From contig CAKRHU010000033.1 of NCBI GenBank assembly GCA_934339215.1, positions 1 to 10,294 of the forward strand: a stretch of DNA of 10,294 bases. Reading direction: 5' to 3'. Below, in pieces: positions 5,113-10,294 of the stretch (positions within the stretch are counted from its first letter, which is position 1; the number at the start of each line of letters is the position of its first letter). The notes under the pieces are model-generated. The model searched no databases. It saw nothing but the letters and a program-made list of their open reading frames with translations, and was not told the origin of the DNA. Both the position numbers and the translations under genes were made by a program. This stretch comes from an uncultured Lacticaseibacillus sp. (GTDB lineage Bacteria > Bacillota > Bacilli > Lactobacillales > Lactobacillaceae).

Positions 5113-6474
5113 ATGGATGAAATTAAAATCGGGCAGCGCTTCCCGTTGACCATCAAGCGCCAAGACATCAATGGTAACGGCATCGGCTACTACAAACGTA
5201 AAATTACGTTCGTCGAAGGCGCGCTTCCTCAAGAAGTCGTCGTCGCCGAAGTGACCGCCATTCACGACCGGTATTTGGAAGCCAAGACCCACCGCATCAA
5301 AACGCCTTCAGTGCATCGCGTCAAACCCATCGATCCCAACTGGGGCAAAGTCGGCGGCGTTGAACTCGGCCACATGGATTACGGCGCACAATTGAACTTT
5401 AAACGCGACGTGGTCAGCCAATCTTTGGCCAAGTACAAGCCAGCCGGTTGGCAGCATTATGACCTGCGCGCCACCCTTGGCGCCAAAAATCCTTTGCACT
5501 ACCGCAACAAAGCCCAATTTCAAGTGCGGTTGATCGACGGTCATGTCAAAGCTGGATTATATGCGCCTAACTCCCATGATTTGGTACCGCTGACCGAATT
5601 TGCCACCCAAAAGCCGTTGACCATGCAAATCATCAATCAGCTTTGCGGTTTGCTCGAACAACTTGAAGTCCCAATTTATGATGAAGCGCACAAATCAGGC
5701 ATCGTCAAAACGTTAGTTGTCCGTGAAAATGCCGCAGGGCAAGCGCAATTGACCATCGTCACCAACTCCGCCAAGCTCCCGCACAAAAACCAATTACTGG
5801 AAGCCATCGCCTGCGACATTCCGGCTGTGATCTCGGTTTCACAAAACATCAACAAAGGTGAAACTGCGATGGTCTGGGGACCTAAGACGGAATTATTAGC
5901 CGGCGCGCCTTATTTAATGGAAACGATCATGGGCCGTGAGTTCCGCTTGTCCCCGCAAGCCTTTTTACAACTCAATCCAGAACAAACCGAACGCCTGTAC
6001 CAACAAGCCATCGACGCTTTAGACCTCAAGCCCCATGAAACGTTAGTCGATGCCTACGCTGGGGTCGGGACGATCGGTTTATCCTTGGCCCACTTAGCCA
6101 AAGAAGTCCGCGGCATGGAAACTATTCCTGAAGCTGTCGATGATGCCAACGCCAATGCCAAACTAAATGGCATTGAAAATGCGCATTATGTGTTAGGCAA
6201 AGCCGAAGACGTGTTCCCACAATGGTTAGCAGACGGCTTTCGCGCTGATGCCGTGATCGTGGATCCCCCGCGTGCCGGCCTAGACGCTGGCTTTATCAAA
6301 GCCTTGCATCGCGCCAAGCCAAAACGATTTGTTTATATTTCCTGTAACCCATCGACTTTAGCCCGTGACTTGGTGCAACTCACCAAAGATTGGCGCGTGG
6401 ATTACATTCAATCCATCGATATGTTCCCACAAACCGCCCGCTGTGAAGCCGTCGTGAAATTCTCCAAACGCTAA
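5113..6474 (+). CDS. rlmD: 23S rRNA (uracil-C5)-methyltransferase, RlmD/RlmCD type
   Basis: This S-adenosylmethionine-dependent enzyme methylates carbon 5 of a uracil in 23S rRNA. In Gram-positive bacteria one such protein may modify both U747 and U1939 (RlmCD). The 453 residues contain an N-terminal TRAM RNA-binding domain (about 1-60), a central RNA-recognition domain, and a Rossmann methyltransferase domain. Motifs are the SAM-binding DAYAGVGTIGL (313-323), DPPRAGL (384-390), the catalytic SCNPSTLARD (410-419, nucleophile Cys411), and Glu445 in TARCEAV as likely base. There are no cysteines before residue 178. The Fe-S cluster cysteines of E. coli RumA are therefore absent (the CGGC region reads VGGV at 80-83), as in many lactic acid bacteria. 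The start has TAGGAGG 5 bases upstream. It is a single-gene unit with a strong terminator, and appears intact. Confidence 0.92.
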   Translation: MDEIKIGQRFPLTIKRQDINGNGIGYYKRKITFVEGALPQEVVVAEVTAIHDRYLEAKTHRIKTPSVHRVKPIDPNWGKVGGVELGHMDYGAQLNFKRDVVSQSLAKYKPAGWQHYDLRATLGAKNPLHYRNKAQFQVRLIDGHVKAGLYAPNSHDLVPLTEFATQKPLTMQIINQLCGLLEQLEVPIYDEAHKSGIVKTLVVRENAAGQAQLTIVTNSAKLPHKNQLLEAIACDIPAVISVSQNINKGETAMVWGPKTELLAGAPYLMETIMGREFRLSPQAFLQLNPEQTERLYQQAIDALDLKPHETLVDAYAGVGTIGLSLAHLAKEVRGMETIPEAVDDANANAKLNGIENAHYVLGKAEDVFPQWLADGFRADAVIVDPPRAGLDAGFIKALHRAKPKRFVYISCNPSTLARDLVQLTKDWRVDYIQSIDMFPQTARCEAVVKFSKR

Positions 6475-6480
6475 ACGACT

Positions 6481-6518
6481 AAAAACCAAGCTGTGCATCG
6501 CTGACAGCTTGGTTTTTT
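6481..6518 (+). terminator. Intrinsic terminator of rlmD
   Basis: A 14-bp perfect stem (6481-6494 with 6504-6517) with a 9-base loop ends in a six-T run, starting 6 bases after the rlmD stop. The A-rich left arm would also allow weaker termination on the other strand. Confidence 0.92.
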
Positions 6519-6576
6519 GACGTTCAGCCCCCAAATCACGACGTTTAGCGTATCCCCCCCACTTTTACTGGATAAA

Positions 6577-6592
6577 ACGGTATCATTACCGT
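6577..6592. promoter_or_regulatory. Perfect inverted repeat upstream of the two-gene membrane unit
   Basis: ACGGTATCATTACCGT is a 6-bp perfect dyad with a 4-base centre, 43 bases before the ATG at 6620. Its middle reads TATCAT (6581-6586), a possible -10 box, so a protein bound here would sit on the promoter. A clear -35 box is not seen. Seven C's in a row lie just upstream (6554-6560). Operator function is inferred. Confidence 0.4.
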
Positions 6593-6603
6593 AACAGCAA
6601 CAT

Positions 6604-6611
6604 GGAGGAGG
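6604..6611 (+). promoter_or_regulatory. Ribosome binding site that fixes the start of the 66-residue protein
   Basis: GGAGGAGG lies 8 bases before the ATG at 6620. The earlier in-frame ATG at 6602 directly abuts this site and has no ribosome binding site of its own, so the shorter protein is preferred. Confidence 0.75.
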
Positions 6612-6619
6612 TCACCGTC

Positions 6620-6820
6620 ATGGAACGCATTTTGATTACGGTTGGATGTTTGTTGTTAGCAGGTTGGCAATTCTATGTGAGCTATGGGGAATTACGTCGG
6701 CTTAAAACTAAAGGCAACAAAAATACGTCTGCATTCGCCTCGTTTGCTATTTTCTACAGTATTGCGTTTGGTGTGATTTTATTGGGGCTGGGCTTGCAAG
6801 TTTGGTTTCACTTGATTTAG
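6620..6820 (+). CDS. Small two-helix membrane protein, first gene of a two-gene unit
   Basis: The 66-residue protein is almost entirely two hydrophobic helices (about 4-21 and 41-63) joined by a basic loop (ELRRLKTKGNKN, 24-35). By the positive-inside rule the loop is cytoplasmic and both ends face outward. There is no signal-peptidase or double-glycine leader motif, so it does not look like a bacteriocin precursor. I recognise no family. Its stop codon overlaps the ribosome binding site of the next gene (AGGAGG 6819-6824), so the two are almost certainly co-transcribed and probably translationally coupled. It could be a partner or regulator of the CPBP-like protein that follows. That is inference from gene order only. 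Confidence 0.75.
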   Translation: MERILITVGCLLLAGWQFYVSYGELRRLKTKGNKNTSAFASFAIFYSIAFGVILLGLGLQVWFHLI

Positions 6821-6833
6821 GAGGCGACCCGTG

Positions 6834-7541
6834 ATGGACTTTAACTTGAAAGTTTCAGATCAACGCTTGATGGCGTCTGGCCTGGCGATCCTCGCCATCG
6901 CCGGGGTGTCAGTTTCTGGGATGCTGAATTTTCCTCATTCTGCCAATCTTGGCTTGTATGCAACGTTTGGCTTATTGGCCTTACTGATCGTGATTTGGCG
7001 CCAAGGGTTAGGGCTGACAGCTGATGATTTACAGTTGCCTTTCACCAATGCGAGTCGCAAAAATCCGCACCATTTGCGGTGGTGGCAAGGGGCATTGGCA
7101 ATCATTGGCATGGTCGCTTATGGCATGCTGGCAGTGTTCAGCTTGAAACTCTTGCAAGCCCCGGTAATCACAAACCAAGCAGTGGCAGGTAATGCTCATG
7201 CTAATCTCATTATGCAATTGTTTGCGATGTTGCCACAAGTCGGCATCGAAGAAATGGTGACCTTATCGCTCCTGTTGATTTTTTCAACGTTGAGCAGTCA
7301 CTGGTGGCATTTGCAACCACGCCTCGCACTCGGGATCGGTTTGATGCTCTCCACCTTGATTTTCGTGTTGTTACACTTTCAAGCTTACCAATGGCACCTT
7401 GCCCAAATGTTCATTGTGATCGGTGGCAACCGATTGATTTTAAGCGGACTATTTCTCAAAACTAGAAACGTTGGCGATGTATCTGTGAGCCATTATTTTT
7501 ATGATGCGTTACTGCTGGTGGTTGCCTTGCTTGCCCCATAA
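6834..7541 (+). CDS. CPBP-like (CAAX/Abi) intramembrane protease-family protein, possibly inactive
   Basis: A very hydrophobic 235-residue protein with about seven membrane helices (roughly 12-32, 38-55, 86-108, 124-135, 142-156, 164-183, 222-234). CPBP glutamic intramembrane proteases carry EExxxR, FxxxH and HxxxN/D/B motifs on separate helices. Here they read IEEMVTL (Glu139, Glu140, but Leu144 replaces Arg), FVLLH (177-181) and HYFYD (220-224). The arginine is therefore missing while the other motif residues remain. Bacterial members mature peptides, give self-immunity to bacteriocins or affect membrane signalling. No bacteriocin gene is visible here. The ATG at 6834 is used; a GTG at 6831 shares the same AGGAGG and is also possible. 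It is coupled to the upstream 66-residue gene and ended by a strong hairpin. The family call is moderate, because the N-terminal half is diverged. Confidence 0.68.
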   Translation: MDFNLKVSDQRLMASGLAILAIAGVSVSGMLNFPHSANLGLYATFGLLALLIVIWRQGLGLTADDLQLPFTNASRKNPHHLRWWQGALAIIGMVAYGMLAVFSLKLLQAPVITNQAVAGNAHANLIMQLFAMLPQVGIEEMVTLSLLLIFSTLSSHWWHLQPRLALGIGLMLSTLIFVLLHFQAYQWHLAQMFIVIGGNRLILSGLFLKTRNVGDVSVSHYFYDALLLVVALLAP

Positions 7542-7542
7542 C

Positions 7543-7574
7543 AAAAAATCGAGCCGTCGCGGGCTCGATTTTTT
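7543..7574. terminator. Bidirectional terminator between the CPBP-like gene and the ABC permease gene
   Basis: A 13-bp perfect stem (7543-7555 with 7562-7574) and a 6-base loop, with six A's at the left and six T's at the right end, sit in the short gap between two converging stops (7541 and 7578). It has the features of a terminator in both directions. Confidence 0.93.
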
Positions 7575-7577
7575 GCA

Positions 7578-8846
7578 TTATTTGTGTTCAGCGCGCCAAA
7601 TACTGAAGCTGGTGCGCAGGCGTTTCATGAAGTTGGCATCGGAATAAACCAACACATTGGAACGGTAGACGCCGACCACGACCCAAGTAAAACCGATCAA
7701 GAAAACCACACTAACGCCTAGTGACGCCCATGCCATCCCAAAGCCGGCGTGGCCTAACGCCAATTGCACAGGCATCACGGTTGCATTGATAAACGGCACG
7801 AAACTTGTGATCCGCAACAACGGTGAATCCCCAGTTTGCGCCATGAAGGATAACATGTAACCGGCTAAGCCTAACATCGAAATCGGCATCACTGCAGTAT
7901 TGACTTGTTCTTGATTGGAAACCAAAGAACCAGTTAACGCTGCGAGTACTGCATAAGTCATCACCCCGACAACAAAGAACAACACGGCAATCAAAGTAGT
8001 TTGTGATGCTAACACAGAAAAGTCAATTTGCTTGAGCAGTGACTTAACGAAGTCTAACTTCGCCAACCACACCCAACCGATGGCCCCAGCAATCACATAT
8101 GCGACGATTTGGGTAAGCAGTAACAAAAACATCCCTGCCAATTTCCCGAAGAATTGCGTGGTCGCCGACACACTGGACAACAGAATTTCCATGATCCGCG
8201 AGCCTTTTTCTGTCGCAATTTCTTGAGCCAGCATCGAACCGTAAACCATGGTGATCATCAAAATAAAGACCGTCAGCACGCCGGCAAAGGCTTTGTTCAC
8301 TTGAGCAGCGGTATCATTTTTGGCCACTTGCTTGCCGTTTTCGATGGCCACGGTACGCTTGGTGACTTTGGCTGGCGCTAGTAAGGCGGTCAACGCTTCA
8401 GGCGCAAGTTTCAAATTGGCGGCGGTTTGTTGTAATTTGAGTTGTGATAAGGTTGCGGTTAACGTGCTGGTATCAACATTGTTATCCGCATTACTGCGCT
8501 CCACATACTTCGCTGAGATCTCTGGTTTCGTCGTCACCGTTAAAATTCCATCGATTTTCTCGTTAGTTAGCGCCGCTTCGGCAACGGATTGCGACGTTCG
8601 AGTTTGAAATTTGATCTCCGAGTTGGCAGTCTTCAAAATCGCTTTATTCAACAGTCCTTTTGCAGGCTGTTCGGTATTTTGAATCACCACCGCCACTTTA
8701 GCTGGTTGGACATTTTGTGACACAAAGTAGCCGATCAACCCAGCAATCCCGACAAAAATCAATGGCGACAATACCAGAAACAACCACGACCCACTGCGGA
8801 CATTTTTCTTATAAACCTGTCCACATACCACCCAAAATTTATGCAT
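7578..8846 (-). CDS. ABC exporter permease, NatB/YhaP type
   Basis: A 422-residue ABC-2 type membrane subunit. It has one helix near the N-terminus (21-43), a large extracytoplasmic domain (about 44-185), then about five to six helices between 186 and 397. The segment between the second and third helices carries the conserved cytoplasmic EIATEKGSRIMEILLSSVS (209-227) typical of NatB-like permeases. The size and partner resemble B. subtilis YhaP and NatB, which have been linked to sodium or drug efflux; the substrate here is unknown. The ATG at 8846 overlaps the last 8 bases of the ATPase gene (ATGCATAA), so translation is probably coupled. AGGTG lies 6 bases upstream. A GTG at 8855 is a less likely start. 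It ends at the shared hairpin. Confidence 0.88.
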   Translation of the reverse strand: MHKFWVVCGQVYKKNVRSGSWLFLVLSPLIFVGIAGLIGYFVSQNVQPAKVAVVIQNTEQPAKGLLNKAILKTANSEIKFQTRTSQSVAEAALTNEKIDGILTVTTKPEISAKYVERSNADNNVDTSTLTATLSQLKLQQTAANLKLAPEALTALLAPAKVTKRTVAIENGKQVAKNDTAAQVNKAFAGVLTVFILMITMVYGSMLAQEIATEKGSRIMEILLSSVSATTQFFGKLAGMFLLLLTQIVAYVIAGAIGWVWLAKLDFVKSLLKQIDFSVLASQTTLIAVLFFVVGVMTYAVLAALTGSLVSNQEQVNTAVMPISMLGLAGYMLSFMAQTGDSPLLRITSFVPFINATVMPVQLALGHAGFGMAWASLGVSVVFLIGFTWVVVGVYRSNVLVYSDANFMKRLRTSFSIWRAEHK

Positions 8847-9735
8847 GTGCGGCACCTGCTTTCATGCGGAAGATTTCATCCAACGTCGGCGGCTGTTGGC
8901 GAAATTCTGGAATGTAGCCATTGGCTGTGGCTAAGGCAAAAATACGCTGCCCAACTTCAGGATCGGCCAAAGTCAATTCATATTCATTGCCATGTGCCAC
9001 TAGTTTCTTGACCCCATCGACTTCGCGCAATTGTTCCGCCGACAAGCCGGATTCAAGGTACAATTTCGTGCGGCCAAAGCTTTCACGGATCGCATCCACT
9101 GTGCCATTCAACACCATTTGGCCATCTTTCAACATCACCAAATGATCAGAAATTGCCTCAACGTTGCCCATATCATGACTGGAATAGATGATCGCCGAAC
9201 CGGAGTCGCGCAACATTTCGATCCCTGATTGCAAGACTGACGCGTTCACCGGATCTAATCCTGAGAACGGCTCATCTAAAATCACCAGCTTCGGCATATG
9301 GATCAATGTGGCGATCAATTGCACTTTTTGTTGATTGCCTTTAGATAAGTCTTTGACTTTGTCCGTTGGCTTGCCTTTGACTTGAAACCGCTCGAGCCAC
9401 TCGGGGATCTGCGCTTTGACATCGGCGGCTTTCATCCCCCGCAACCGCGCAAAATACGTAATTTGATCGGCCACTTTCATTTTCGGATACAACCCACGCT
9501 CTTCAGGCAAATAACCGATCACATCATAATCTTTGGCCGTCAGCGCGTGACCGTTCCAGCGAATCGCCCCACTATCTGGCGTCAAGAAATTTAAAATCAT
9601 GCGAAACGTGGTGGTTTTACCCGCCCCGTTTTGCCCGATCAAGCCCATGATCTCGCCTGGTTTAATGGTAAAGCTTTCGTGATTGACGGCAGTCATCGAC
9701 CCGAATCGTTTCACCAAGTGCTCCACTTCTAACAT
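8839..9735 (-). CDS. ABC exporter ATP-binding protein, NatA/YhaQ type
   Basis: A 298-residue cytoplasmic ATPase that powers the permease encoded next. Motifs in order are Walker A GQNGAGKT (34-41), GYLPEERGLYPKM (74-86) at the Q-loop region, signature LSKGNQQK (130-137), Walker B LVILDEP (150-156), D-loop SGLD (158-161) and the switch His187 (SSHD). A C-terminal extension (about 220-298) ending PTLDEIFRMK is common to NatA-like proteins. Length and motif wording match B. subtilis YhaQ. The ATG at 9735 is preceded by AAAGGAG at 8 bases. The longer frame to 9783 runs through the promoter. No regulator gene is adjacent, but the promoter region carries a dyad that could bind one. Confidence 0.93.
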   Translation of the reverse strand: MLEVEHLVKRFGSMTAVNHESFTIKPGEIMGLIGQNGAGKTTTFRMILNFLTPDSGAIRWNGHALTAKDYDVIGYLPEERGLYPKMKVADQITYFARLRGMKAADVKAQIPEWLERFQVKGKPTDKVKDLSKGNQQKVQLIATLIHMPKLVILDEPFSGLDPVNASVLQSGIEMLRDSGSAIIYSSHDMGNVEAISDHLVMLKDGQMVLNGTVDAIRESFGRTKLYLESGLSAEQLREVDGVKKLVAHGNEYELTLADPEVGQRIFALATANGYIPEFRQQPPTLDEIFRMKAGAAHA

Positions 9736-9757
9736 TTTCCCCACTCCTTTACCCCAT

Positions 9758-9766
9758 ATCATAACA
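9758..9766 (-). promoter_or_regulatory. Proximal extended -10 promoter for the ABC exporter operon
   Basis: A minus-strand TGTTATGAT (TATGAT 9758-9763) lies 22 bases before the ATPase start. The -35 position at 17 bp reads TGTTTG, a weak match. The implied leader is short. Confidence 0.55.
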
Positions 9767-9770
9767 AATG

Positions 9771-9793
9771 TAACCGCACACAAACAGCGGTAA
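9771..9793. repeat. Dyad upstream of the exporter -10 box
   Basis: TAACCGC (9771-9777) and GCGGTAA (9787-9793) form an inverted repeat with six of seven pairs and a 9-base centre. It covers the spacer and -35 zone of the proximal exporter promoter, where a repressor would act. No cognate regulator can be assigned from the sequence. Confidence 0.35.
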
Positions 9794-9806
9794 ATTCAGA
9801 TCAAAC

Positions 9807-9816
9807 TTGTGCACAA
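9807..9816. repeat. Perfect 10-bp palindrome TTGTGCACAA
   Basis: TTGTGCACAA is an exact palindrome in the AT-rich gap between the divergent exporter and deoxyribosyltransferase genes. GTGCAC recurs at 9904-9909, at the -35 position of the deoxyribosyltransferase promoter. It could be a binding site or chance. Confidence 0.3.
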
Positions 9817-9841
9817 ACTATTTACATATTTATTAAAATAG

Positions 9842-9850
9842 ATCATAGCA
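9842..9850 (-). promoter_or_regulatory. Distal extended -10 box facing the ABC exporter operon
   Basis: A second minus-strand TGnTATGAT (TGCTATGAT, TATGAT at 9842-9847) lies 84 bases upstream of the proximal one. It would give a leader of about 100 bases that is AT-rich and includes the 10-bp palindrome. No convincing -35 is present. Confidence 0.4.
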
Positions 9851-9903
9851 TCTACTTAGAAAAAAGTCTAATTAGTTTTCGGCTTTATATTTTCAATGAA
9901 ACC

Positions 9904-9932
9904 GTGCACACGCAACCAGAAAATGGTATATT
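9904..9932 (+). promoter_or_regulatory. Promoter for the nucleoside deoxyribosyltransferase gene
   Basis: TGGTATATT (TATATT 9927-9932, extended by TG at 9924-9925) lies about 28 bases before the start at 9961. GTGCAC (9904-9909) is at the 17-bp -35 position and matches three of six. A dyad, AATGGT (9922-9927) with ACCATT (9936-9941), straddles the -10 box and may be an operator. Confidence 0.6.
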
Positions 9933-9960
9933 AAAACCATTCTTGCTTGGGAGGTTTCTT

Positions 9961-10294
9961 ATGCACATTTATTTTGCCAATGGGTTATTTTCACGTGCGG
10001 ATTACGACTTCAACGCGCGCTTAGTCAAGCGCTTGCGACTAGCATCAGAGGCGCTGGATATTTATTTGCCTCAAGAAAACGCCGCAATCAATGATAAGAA
10101 TGCTTACGCCGACTCCACCATGATCGCACAAGCGGACACGCAAGAAGTCTTACGCTCTGATTTAATGATCGCGATCCTCGATGGGCCAGTGATCGACGCT
10201 GGTGTGGCCAGTGAAATTGGCGTGGCTTATGCCAAACAGATCCCAATTTTCGGACTTTACACTGACAGTCGGCAGCAAGGCGCGATGAACCCGC
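9961..10294 (+). CDS. Nucleoside 2-deoxyribosyltransferase (3' end outside window)
   Basis: The first 111 residues of an enzyme that moves the 2-deoxyribosyl group between purine or pyrimidine bases in nucleotide salvage; it is typical of lactobacilli. The N-terminus MHIYFANGLFSRADYDFN starts a Rossmann-like fold. The hallmark ILDGPVIDAGVASEIGVAYA (72-91) holds the conserved Asp74 and Asp79 and a Glu85 that should be the catalytic nucleophile by comparison with the Lactobacillus leichmannii enzyme. IPIFGLYTDSR follows at 94-104. GGGAGG (9949-9954) is 6 bases before the ATG. The frame is open to the window edge; family members are about 150-170 residues, so roughly a third is missing. It is divergent from the ABC exporter, with a 225-base gap. 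Confidence 0.9.
   Translation, partial: MHIYFANGLFSRADYDFNARLVKRLRLASEALDIYLPQENAAINDKNAYADSTMIAQADTQEVLRSDLMIAILDGPVIDAGVASEIGVAYAKQIPIFGLYTDSRQQGAMNP

Noticed and set aside
5017..5292. N-terminal extension of the small membrane protein frame to 5292
   Set aside because: It would run through a TATAAT promoter and antisense into rlmD; the AGGAGG site at 5023-5028 points to the start at 5016.
6620..7541. Possible bacteriocin-immunity locus
   Set aside because: The 66-residue protein has no double-glycine leader and is a two-helix membrane protein; no bacteriocin, peptide exporter or two-component genes are adjacent.
9476..9516. Missing Q-loop glutamine in the exporter ATPase (the region reads GYLPEERGLYP)
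   Set aside because: This wording is normal for NatA/YhaQ-type ATPases, so it is not a sign of an inactive protein.
8032..9594. Several + strand open frames (8032-8226, 8320-8607, 8717-8917, 8921-9145, 9382-9594)
   Set aside because: All are antisense to the ABC permease and ATPase genes, whose motifs are unmistakable; they show no start signals or protein-like composition.
7578..9735. Assignment of the exporter as the drug-efflux target of the TipAS-type MerR regulator
   Set aside because: The genes are more than 6 kb apart with many units between, and the exporter promoters do not show the 19-bp spacer arrangement.
1..10294. CRISPR array, insertion sequence, phage or integrase genes, tRNA or rRNA
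   Set aside because: No direct-repeat array, transposase motif, terminal inverted repeats with target duplication, or tRNA-like cloverleaf could be seen on either strand.

Overview
The window reads as an ordinary chromosomal stretch of a low-to-mid GC Firmicute, most likely a member of the Lactobacillaceae (for example Lacticaseibacillus or a close relative). The reasons are strong AGGAGG-type ribosome binding sites, TATAAT promoters often of the extended TGn type, intrinsic terminators, and the gene types: RecX next to the Bacilli-type UPF0374/Ntdp phosphatase, an Mga-like regulator, an RlmCD-type rRNA methyltransferase without Fe-S cysteines, a YhaQP/NatAB-type exporter and a nucleoside deoxyribosyltransferase. 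The genus is inference; the family-level calls rest on motifs.

Layout. Positions 1-173 hold the 3' end of an unrecognised + strand gene. It converges on a minus-strand block read from 3020 down to 197: recX, the nucleotide phosphatase ntdP, a stand-alone GyrI-like effector-binding protein, and a MerR-family regulator with a TipAS-type ligand domain. Intrinsic terminators follow ntdP and the GyrI-like gene, and the MerR gene has its own promoter with the 19-bp spacer typical of MerR control. Divergent from recX is a 501-residue Mga/AtxA-like regulator (3088-4593), ended by a strong two-way hairpin. A small two-helix membrane protein (5016-4642) lies back to back with the 23S rRNA uracil-C5 methyltransferase rlmD (5113-6474).

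After the rlmD terminator comes a compact + strand pair: a 66-residue two-helix membrane protein, then a CPBP-like membrane protein (6834-7541) that keeps most intramembrane-protease motifs but lacks the usual arginine. A shared hairpin separates it from an ABC exporter on the minus strand, with ATPase (9735-8839) and permease (8846-7578) overlapping by 8 bases. The largest gap (9736-9960) carries divergent promoters for the ATPase and for a nucleoside 2-deoxyribosyltransferase that runs off the right edge.

Functionally this is a mixture of housekeeping (RecA modulation, nucleotide hydrolysis and salvage, rRNA modification) and small stress- or ligand-response units. I see no mobile element, CRISPR array, tRNA, rRNA or phage gene, and no convincing evidence of a large new system. 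The most open items are the two-helix/CPBP-like pair, the GyrI-like gene boxed in behind a terminator, and the orphan Mga-like regulator.
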